Positions 1 to 5,197 of a stretch of 12,442 bases of DNA are shown piece after piece. The DNA is from an archaeon (lineage in GTDB: Archaea; Hydrothermarchaeota; Hydrothermarchaeia; JALTZZ01; JALUTC01), in contig JALUTC010000107.1 in assembly GCA_027058345.1 (NCBI GenBank), forward strand, positions 1-12,442. Reading direction: 5' to 3'. The translations under genes were made by a program, and so were the position numbers. The stretch's first letter is position 1. Every line of letters begins with the position of its first letter. Under the pieces are notes generated by a model. That model made no database searches. It was not told where the DNA came from and saw only the letters and a list, made by a program, of their open reading frames with translations.

Positions 1-634
1 CAATAACATAGGATTATTCTGCTGCTGCAACGATAGGTACATATTAGTACCAGAAGATGCTGAGGAAAAGTTTTGCAAAGAGTTAGAAGAAGAATTAAAG
101 GCAGAGGTTATTAGAGCTAGAATTTACGACACATTTTTTCTGGGAATTTTCATAGCAATGAACAATAATGGAATGGTCTTGCCAAGCTTTGTCAGTGATG
201 AAGAATTATCCTTATTCAAAAAACTTGATTTAAAGGTTGAAGTAATAGATGAAAAGCATAATGCTTTGGGAAATTTAATACTCGTAAACGATAAGGGGGC
301 TGTCGTTTCTCCTTTAATATCCAAAAGGAATTTGAAGAAAATTGAGGATGCTCTCGATTGCGAGGTTCATGTTATAAATATTGACGAATTTAAAGTCATA
401 GGCTCATGCGGGGTTGCAAATAATAAAGGTTGCATAATACATCCAAATATAAGCGAGGAATATGCAAAGGAAATAGAATCAATATTGAAGGTTAAAGTTG
501 ATTACGGAACTGTAAATAAAGGTGTTGGTTTTGTAAAGAGCGGAGTCCTAACAAATAATAAAGGATTAATAGTTGGAGAAGAAACAACCGGTGTTGAAAT
601 AGTAAGACTTGAAGAAATATTACTAAGAGAATGA
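1..634 (+). CDS. eif6: Translation initiation factor 6 (aIF6), 5'-truncated
   Basis: Anti-association factor that binds the large ribosomal subunit and keeps it from joining the small subunit. The frame is open from base 2 with no stop until TGA at 632-634, giving 210 residues; complete archaeal aIF6 is about 220, so only about ten N-terminal residues appear to be missing. The ATG at 158 is internal, not the start. The pseudo-symmetric repeats of the aIF6 fold are visible: NNNGMVLP, ALGNLILVNDKGAVVSP, NNKGCIIHP and NNKGLIVGEETTG, each a strand followed by an N-x-G turn. The first repeat is unusual: it reads GLFCCCNDRYILVP, and the usual glycine/serine-rich segment before the first N-x-G is replaced by a YDTFFLGI stretch. 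The next gene, truA, begins one base after the stop, so the two are probably co-transcribed. The family call is firm. Confidence 0.93.
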   Translation, partial: NNIGLFCCCNDRYILVPEDAEEKFCKELEEELKAEVIRARIYDTFFLGIFIAMNNNGMVLPSFVSDEELSLFKKLDLKVEVIDEKHNALGNLILVNDKGAVVSPLISKRNLKKIEDALDCEVHVINIDEFKVIGSCGVANNKGCIIHPNISEEYAKEIESILKVKVDYGTVNKGVGFVKSGVLTNNKGLIVGEETTGVEIVRLEEILLRE

Positions 635-635
635 T

Positions 636-1433
636 ATGGTTAGATATGCAATAAAGGTCTTTTATTTCGGATTAAATTTTTACGGTTCTCAAATACAAAA
701 AGACAAAAGGACTGTGGAAGGAGAAATAATAAATACGTTGAAAAACATTGGATATGAGGTTAGAAATTTTAAGAGAGCAAGTAGAACGGATAAACATGTC
801 TCTGCATTGCAAAATGTTTTTGCATTCGATACAAATAAGGAAATTGATATAAGAGTAATAAATAAGAATCTTCCAGATGATATAAGAATTTTGGCAGCAA
901 CAATCGTGGATGAAGATTTCAATCCAAGATATGGTGTAGAAGAAAAAGAATATAAATACTTTTTATTCGATGAAGGATTCAATTTAGAAAAAATTAAAGA
1001 AGCAGCAAGAATATTTGTAGGAAAACATGATTTCTATAACTTTTGTATAAGAAAGGGATTGAAAAAGAATACCATTAAATATTTAAAGTCGTTGGATGTT
1101 GATAAAATAGAAGACATCATATTGCTGACATTTCGTGCAAAAAGTTTTCTTAGAGGAATGATAAGAAAAATCGTAACAGCATTATCACTTGTAGGAAAAG
1201 GAGAAATTTCCATAGATGATATAAGAGAAGCATTGGAAAGAAAAAAGGAATTAAGATTAACACCTGCACCTGGAGAGTTTTTAGTCCTATGGGATATAAA
1301 GTATAAAAATGTAAACTTTGAATTCGATGAAGAAATATTAAGAGAAGTTAAAGAACACATAATAAAAAAGTTCTATTCAAAATATAAAACATATAAAGTA
1401 ATGTTTGAAAAGATTATTAATATGATATATTAA
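636..1433 (+). CDS. truA: TruA-family tRNA pseudouridine synthase
   Basis: Predicted to isomerise uridine to pseudouridine in the anticodon arm of tRNAs (positions 38-40 in characterised TruA). The 265-residue length fits the family. The catalytic aspartate is D52 within ASRTDKHVSAL, the family's R-T-D-x-G-V loop; here the usual glycine is H54. The N-terminal strand IKVFYFGLNFYGSQIQ (about residues 6-21) is the first conserved TruA block, FNPRYGVEEKEYKYFL corresponds to the R-Y block, and SFLRGMIRKIVTAL (about 170-185) is the C-terminal block that shapes the active site. The ATG at 636 lies one base after the aIF6 stop, consistent with an operon. The stop codon overlaps that of the convergent glycosyltransferase inside TTAA at 1430-1433. 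A last helix-rich tail of about 40 basic residues follows the conserved core. The choice of target positions is inferred from the family. Confidence 0.9.
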   Translation: MVRYAIKVFYFGLNFYGSQIQKDKRTVEGEIINTLKNIGYEVRNFKRASRTDKHVSALQNVFAFDTNKEIDIRVINKNLPDDIRILAATIVDEDFNPRYGVEEKEYKYFLFDEGFNLEKIKEAARIFVGKHDFYNFCIRKGLKKNTIKYLKSLDVDKIEDIILLTFRAKSFLRGMIRKIVTALSLVGKGEISIDDIREALERKKELRLTPAPGEFLVLWDIKYKNVNFEFDEEILREVKEHIIKKFYSKYKTYKVMFEKIINMIY

Positions 1434-2374
1434 TTAGTGAATAAAAAATTGTACACTTTTCTAATTCTTTTTGAAAATTTTTTGCAAGAAAATTTTTTCA
1501 AAGTTTTCTTAAAATTTTTGATAAGTTTTACCCTAAGATACTCATATCTTTCCAAATTCTCCAAAACCTTTCCCAAATCCTTTTCAAAAAGTATCCCATT
1601 GTAACCATTTAATATCACATCCCTTATACCTCCAACATTTCTAGCAATTGGTAATACATTGTATTGCATTGCTTCGAGTAGAACTATACCAAAACCTTCA
1701 AACTTTGATGGTAAGATTAAAAATTTGACCTTTGATAAAACCTTGCCTATATCTTCTACAAAACCTAAAAACTTCACACTTTCATTACTAAATCTCTTCA
1801 ATTTTCTCACTTCCGGACCTTCACCAACTATATATAATGTATATTTTAGATTTCTCGAAGAAAATTCCTTGACAAGCTCCCCGACAGATTTTATCCTTGT
1901 AATCGAACCTATATATGCTATGGAATCTTCCTTCCTTGATTCTTTCGAATAATATTCAACACAATTATATACAACCTTAACCTTCTCCGGACATACATAC
2001 TTTGAAATTTCCTTCTTTAAAAATTCAGATACAGTTAATATTAGATTGCTATGTTTAAGTATAAATTTTAATATTGGAAACTTTTTTAACAATAAATAAT
2101 CAGAACCATGTATTGTTAATATCAATGGTTTCCTATATAAAATTTTGTATAAAAAACCTAGAAAACCTTGAGGAAAAATATAATGTGCATGTATTAAATC
2201 GTATTGCGATACATTTTTAGCAAGTCCAAAGATTATTAAAAAAATCCATCTAAATCTCTTAGTTTTATATGTCACTATTTCATATTCATTTTCAGGAACA
2301 TTTTTTAATATGTTTTCAACATGCCTCGTTATTCCACTGCCTTTCTTCCATATACATATCTGAAGAATCTTCAT
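1430..2374 (-). CDS. GT4-family glycosyltransferase
   Basis: Retaining GT-B glycosyltransferase of the GT4 type, expected to transfer a sugar from a nucleotide-sugar donor onto a lipid-linked glycan, protein or lipid at the cytoplasmic membrane face. It has 314 residues, a little short for the family (usually 340-400). The N-terminal acceptor domain shows the glycine-rich GSGITRHVENIL (12-23), IHAHYIFPQG (61-70) and LTIHGSDY (86-93). The C-terminal donor domain begins near IAYIGSITRIKS (152-163), then YIVGEGPE (181-188), LPSKFEGFGIVLLEAM with the EX7E pair E226/E234, and NVGGIRDVILNGYNGILF (246-263). No membrane segment is evident. The start is ATG with a TATA-like box about 26 bases upstream. 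It is convergent with truA and divergent from tRNA-Tyr, so its nearest possible functional partner is the FkbM methyltransferase on the far side of the tRNA. Substrates cannot be deduced. Confidence 0.88.
   Translation of the reverse strand: MKILQICIWKKGSGITRHVENILKNVPENEYEIVTYKTKRFRWIFLIIFGLAKNVSQYDLIHAHYIFPQGFLGFLYKILYRKPLILTIHGSDYLLLKKFPILKFILKHSNLILTVSEFLKKEISKYVCPEKVKVVYNCVEYYSKESRKEDSIAYIGSITRIKSVGELVKEFSSRNLKYTLYIVGEGPEVRKLKRFSNESVKFLGFVEDIGKVLSKVKFLILPSKFEGFGIVLLEAMQYNVLPIARNVGGIRDVILNGYNGILFEKDLGKVLENLERYEYLRVKLIKNFKKTLKKFSCKKFSKRIRKVYNFLFTN
1478..1498 (+). terminator. Possible T-tract terminator for aIF6-truA
   Basis: Two T6 runs, at 1478-1483 and 1493-1498, lie 45-65 bases past the truA stop on the same strand, within the last codons of the convergent glycosyltransferase. 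Archaeal RNA polymerase terminates at U-rich runs without needing a hairpin. The two runs sit in a short direct repeat, GAAAATTTTTT at 1473-1483 and 1488-1498. The tracts also encode Lys/Phe codons on the other strand, so the role is inferred. Confidence 0.35.
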
Positions 2375-2395
2375 TTTATGTTGTTAACATTATTA

Positions 2396-2403
2396 ATTTA
2401 AAA
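2396..2403 (-). promoter_or_regulatory. TATA-like box for the glycosyltransferase gene
   Basis: The minus strand reads TTTTAAAT, centred about 26 bases before the glycosyltransferase ATG. That is the spacing between TATA box and transcription start in archaea, so the mRNA would be leaderless. The 36-bp gap (2375-2410) must also hold the plus-strand promoter of the tRNA; a possible TATA for that is TTTTATGT at 2374-2381, which would imply a leader of several bases. Confidence 0.45.
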
Positions 2404-2410
2404 TAGAATT

Positions 2411-2484
2411 CCCGGCGTAGCTCAGCCTGGTAGAGCGGGGGACTGTAGATCCCCTGGTCGCCGGTTCAAATCCGGCCGCCGGGA
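2411..2484 (+). tRNA. tRNA-Tyr (anticodon GTA)
   Basis: A complete cloverleaf can be drawn. The acceptor stem is CCCGGCG (2411-2417) with CGCCGGG (2477-2483), seven perfect pairs. The D stem is GCTC/GAGC. The anticodon stem is GGGGA/TCCCC with loop CTGTAGA and anticodon GTA at 2445-2447. The variable loop is five bases. The T stem is GCCGG/CCGGC with loop TTCAAAT. The C1-G72 pair and discriminator A73 are the archaeal/eukaryotic tyrosine identity elements and agree with the anticodon. There is no intron at 37/38, and CCA is not encoded, so it must be added after transcription. Nineteen of 21 stem pairs are G-C, striking against the AT-rich surroundings and suggestive of a thermophile. The 3' end lies five bases from the stop codon of the convergent FkbM gene. 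Confidence 0.97.
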
Positions 2485-2486
2485 AA

Positions 2487-2505
2487 TTTTTAACAATCTA
2501 TTTTT
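2487..2505 (+). terminator. T-tracts downstream of tRNA-Tyr
   Basis: Two T5 runs, at 2487-2491 and 2501-2505, follow the mature tRNA 3' end by 3 and 17 bases on the same strand. They are plausible U-tract terminators for the tRNA transcript and overlap the last codons of the convergent methyltransferase gene. Confidence 0.45.
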
Positions 2506-3284
2506 GATTTATAAAAAACATGATTGTAAAAATCAAGAGTATATATCCTTTTAAATCCAAAGTTAGAAAGAATATCCTCTAATTTCCTAGGATTTTCTGA
2601 CTCGATTATCAATATGGGATTTCCTTTCTTTAATAAATTTAAAGCTCCTTCCAATATTTCGAATTCATGCCCTTCAGCATCAATTTTTATCAAGTCAATT
2701 TGCATAATGTCGATGTATAACATTTCCTCTATTAGATAATCGAGTTTGAAGGCTCGTACCTTAATTCTACCCTTATCCGATACTTTAACAGCTCCAGTAT
2801 TTACATCTAAATCTGATAAGTAAACATACGTATTTTTACTAGAGAGTGCAATATTAATAGCATATACATTTTTAACATTGTTGTGTTGTAGATTTTTTCT
2901 CAGCATTTTATAATTTAGAGGGTGAGGTTCGATTGCATAAATCTTTTCAAAATTTTTTGAAGCTAATATGGAATATCTTCCTAAATGTGCACCAATATCT
3001 ATAAAAACTCTACCCCTTTTTTTCAAAATATATCTTGTCGTCTCTGGTTCATAAAATTTGGAAAAGAATAGGAAATCCAATGTTTTCGCTCTCGTAAGAA
3101 AGGTATAATTATACAAATTGATTTGATTCTCCCTTATTAATCGAATAATCTTCCTCTCATCAACACCTAGAAGTTTGATTATCTGTCTTAATAATACGTA
3201 ACATAGTAAATTGAGCTTTTTTCTTGAACGAAATATTGAATCGAAATCTCTTATCCTGTGAATTAAAATTTCTTTAACATTCAT
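2490..3284 (-). CDS. FkbM-family SAM-dependent methyltransferase
   Basis: Class I methyltransferase of the FkbM family, whose members O-methylate small molecules or sugars and are frequent in archaeal and bacterial glycan clusters. Of its 264 residues, the first 80 or so form a basic, helix-rich N-terminal region without a recognised motif. SAM-binding motif I is FIDIGAHLGRYSI (94-106), followed by the acidic strand end YAIEPHP (116-122; E119 is expected to hold the ribose). The family signature LIKIDAEGHEFEILEGA (198-214) and the strand PILIIESE (223-230) follow. The order and spacing fit the family. The ATG directly abuts the ATG of the divergent taw2 gene, with no base between them, so its promoter must lie inside taw2. 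An AT-rich ATATTAAT near 3319-3328 is a candidate TATA with a short leader. With the nearby GT4 gene it may modify a surface glycan; the substrate is unknown. Confidence 0.85.
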   Translation of the reverse strand: MNVKEILIHRIRDFDSIFRSRKKLNLLCYVLLRQIIKLLGVDERKIIRLIRENQINLYNYTFLTRAKTLDFLFFSKFYEPETTRYILKKRGRVFIDIGAHLGRYSILASKNFEKIYAIEPHPLNYKMLRKNLQHNNVKNVYAINIALSSKNTYVYLSDLDVNTGAVKVSDKGRIKVRAFKLDYLIEEMLYIDIMQIDLIKIDAEGHEFEILEGALNLLKKGNPILIIESENPRKLEDILSNFGFKRIYTLDFYNHVFYKSKIDC

Positions 3285-3287
3285 ATG
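3282..3287. other. Abutting divergent start codons (CATATG)
   Basis: The palindrome CATATG holds the ATG of the FkbM gene (3284 down to 3282, minus) and the ATG of taw2 (3285-3287, plus) with no base between. There is no intergenic promoter or leader space, so each gene's control elements must lie in the other's coding region, unless one true start is further downstream. Confidence 0.8.
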
Positions 3288-4046
3288 AAAATTATCAGAA
3301 AATTAGAAAGGATTGGAGATATATTAATAGTTGAATTATATGATGAAGAGAATAAATTTGAGTTAGGTAAGGAATTATTAAGTAAGTATAAAGTTAGGAC
3401 TGTTGTCTTAAGAAAGAGAATTTCTGGAATATATAGGAGACCAATAGTAGAAGTGATAGCCGGTGATAAAAATACGGAAACAATTTATAAAGAAAACGGC
3501 TGTCTCTATAAAATGGATGTATCAAAAGTTATGTTTTCCTTAGGTAATTCCTTCGAAAGGATGAGAATGTCGAGGATATCAAATGAGAATGAAATTGTTT
3601 TGGATATGTTTGCAGGTATAGGACAATTCTCAATACAAATTGCTAAACATTCAAAGCCAAAAAAGGTCATCGCTATTGATATAAATCCAGATGCTTATCA
3701 TTATCTAAAAGAAAATATAAGACTAAATAAATTAGACAATGTAATTGCTATGAATTGTGATAATAGAAAGATTCAAATTGAAAATTTTGCATCAAGAATA
3801 ATAATGGGATGGATATTTGATACTTATGAATTCCTACCATATGCTATAAAGTATTTAAATGATGAAGGTATTATACACTTTCACATATTGATAAAAAAGG
3901 GAGAAGAAATTTATCATAAAAATAAATTGGAAGAAATTCTTTCAAAATTATGTAAGGATTTTGAAATAATATACAAAAGAATAGTTAAAAGTTATGCACC
4001 AAAGGTATTTCATTGGGTATTTGACATTTATGTGAAAAAAATTTAA
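3285..4046 (+). CDS. taw2: Taw2-like tRNA(Phe) aminocarboxypropyl transferase (Trm5/TYW2 family)
   Basis: Belongs to the Trm5/TYW2 class I SAM-binding family acting on position 37 of tRNA-Phe. Taw2/TYW2 moves the 3-amino-3-carboxypropyl group of SAM, rather than methyl, onto the tricyclic wyosine precursor. Of 253 residues, the D2 domain covers about 1-85 with LRKRISGIYRRPIVEVIAG (42-60), ETIYKENGC (65-73) and DVSKVMFSLGNSFERMRM (78-95). The SAM fold starts at VLDMFAGIGQFSI (105-117), followed by AIDINPDAY (130-138). The segment after the fifth strand reads RIIMGWIFDTYEFLP (171-185). Trm5 methylases carry N-P-P-Y or N-L-P here, whereas Taw2 proteins carry M-G-Y; M-G-W therefore favours Taw2. 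It is slightly shorter than typical archaeal relatives (about 270-280), mostly at the N terminus. Its stop overlaps the rpoA2 stop in TTAA. A Trm5-type methylase remains the alternative. Confidence 0.8.
   Translation: MKIIRKLERIGDILIVELYDEENKFELGKELLSKYKVRTVVLRKRISGIYRRPIVEVIAGDKNTETIYKENGCLYKMDVSKVMFSLGNSFERMRMSRISNENEIVLDMFAGIGQFSIQIAKHSKPKKVIAIDINPDAYHYLKENIRLNKLDNVIAMNCDNRKIQIENFASRIIMGWIFDTYEFLPYAIKYLNDEGIIHFHILIKKGEEIYHKNKLEEILSKLCKDFEIIYKRIVKSYAPKVFHWVFDIYVKKI
4035..4041 (-). terminator. T7 tract ending the rpo operon
   Basis: On the minus strand a run of seven T residues starts two bases after the rpoA2 stop codon. It is the mirror of the Lys-Lys-Ile codons that end taw2. A U-rich run directly after the last gene is the expected archaeal intrinsic terminator, and no further minus-strand gene follows before the FkbM start at 3284. 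Confidence 0.5.
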
Positions 4047-5197
4047 ATCTTGAAATATTCTCTCTTAGCAACTAATTCGACAATTCCAGTCCCTAATTTT
4101 ATAGGCTTTCCTACAATTATGTTTTCAATTATTCCTTCCAATCTATCCGTTTCACCAACAATCGATGCCTTTATTAAATTGTCTACGGTTATTTCGAAAG
4201 CAGCTCTTGCCAGTGTACTAACCTTCTCTCCAGCAACTCCATGCCTGCCTATTGGTTTCACCTCACCATCTACTGTCATCATATCTGCTAGTAAACATAT
4301 ATGTCTTAAATCAACTTCAAGTCCTTGCTCTTGTAGTGTATTAACAATTTCATTTATTAATGCATTTCTCGCCGCTTCAATTCCAAGAACCTCTTCAATT
4401 TCTTTTATATCGTTTGTCTTTGTTCTTCTCCAGTCAATTCCTTCTATCCTTAAAACTTCCTTTAAATTTGTTCCCTGCGTATATATTACATATTCATCCC
4501 CTTCCTTTCTTATTACAACCCTCTTTATACCCTTTATTCCTTTAATATATGTATCCAACACATTATCCCTTACCTTTCTTAATTCCTTTAAGCTTGCTCC
4601 TTCAACATAAATCTCTATTTTATCATCTTTAACAACAACGTTACTCTTCTTTAATTTTATCTTCTTTGCAACTTCCTCCGGCGTTAATTCATGTCTCTTT
4701 AATTCTCTAGTATCAAGATATATTACGATTTTTGATTCCAATATGTCTATTTCTGTTTTTTCTGTTAAATCTTGTAGGGTTATATATTCTAGTTCTCTAG
4801 CAATCATCTTTGCCTTTTCTCTATCCTTCGCATATTCAGGCTCTAAATATATTACCATCATTGGTGTAGAAGGTTCACTCCTTGCATCTACAAGCTCTAT
4901 TAATCTTGGTAGTCCAAGAGTTACATTAAGTTCTGCAACTCCTGCATAGTGAAATGTTCTCATCGTCATTTGTGTACTTGGCTCTCCTATACTTTGTGCA
5001 GCTATTATACCTACAGCCTCTCCAGGTTGAATCATGGAAAATTCTAATCTTTTCAATATTTCATTTTTTATCTTTTCCAAGTCTTCCTTCGTCACATCTT
5101 TATACTTACTAACTTCTTCTATCAATTCTTTAAATGTATTTTCAGGTAATTTATCTTTCAAATCCTTAAAAAATTCTTCAATTTCCTCAACCTTCAT
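4043..5197 (-). CDS. rpoA2: DNA-directed RNA polymerase subunit A''
   Basis: C-terminal part of the largest RNA polymerase subunit, encoded separately from A' as in archaea generally. Its 384 residues match the family. After a charged helical N-terminal region (1-50) comes the hallmark block GEAVGIIAAQSIGEPSTQM (59-77), then MRTFHYAG (79-86) and LGLPRLIELVDARSEPSTPM (94-113), elements surrounding the trigger loop and cleft. The C-terminal jaw/clamp part contains HICLLADMMTVDGEVKPIGR and GVAGEKVSTLARAAFE (roughly 300-335), then the conserved IIVGKPIKLGTG near the end. The ATG overlaps the rpoA1 stop as ATGA, with a GGTGG Shine-Dalgarno six bases upstream. It is the last gene of the operon here; the ribosomal protein L30e and NusA genes usually found next in archaea are absent. 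Confidence 0.97.
   Translation of the reverse strand: MKVEEIEEFFKDLKDKLPENTFKELIEEVSKYKDVTKEDLEKIKNEILKRLEFSMIQPGEAVGIIAAQSIGEPSTQMTMRTFHYAGVAELNVTLGLPRLIELVDARSEPSTPMMVIYLEPEYAKDREKAKMIARELEYITLQDLTEKTEIDILESKIVIYLDTRELKRHELTPEEVAKKIKLKKSNVVVKDDKIEIYVEGASLKELRKVRDNVLDTYIKGIKGIKRVVIRKEGDEYVIYTQGTNLKEVLRIEGIDWRRTKTNDIKEIEEVLGIEAARNALINEIVNTLQEQGLEVDLRHICLLADMMTVDGEVKPIGRHGVAGEKVSTLARAAFEITVDNLIKASIVGETDRLEGIIENIIVGKPIKLGTGIVELVAKREYFKI

Noticed and set aside
158..634. Complete small protein starting at the ATG at 158
   Set aside because: The frame is open upstream to the window edge and the upstream translation matches the first aIF6 repeat, so the ATG is internal.
1473..1498. GAAAATTTTTT direct repeat as a mobile-element or CRISPR-like repeat
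   Set aside because: Only two short low-complexity copies, both coding Lys/Phe in the glycosyltransferase C terminus; better read as T-tracts.
2411..2484. tRNA-Tyr as an attachment site of an integrated element
   Set aside because: No integrase gene and no second copy of the GC-rich tRNA 3' end in the window; such a copy would stand out in this AT-rich sequence.
4050..4610. Plus-strand open frame of 186 codons antisense to rpoA2
   Set aside because: Ser/Thr/Pro/Phe-rich translation typical of the reverse of a Lys/Glu-rich gene, with no family resemblance; rpoA2 is certain on the other strand.
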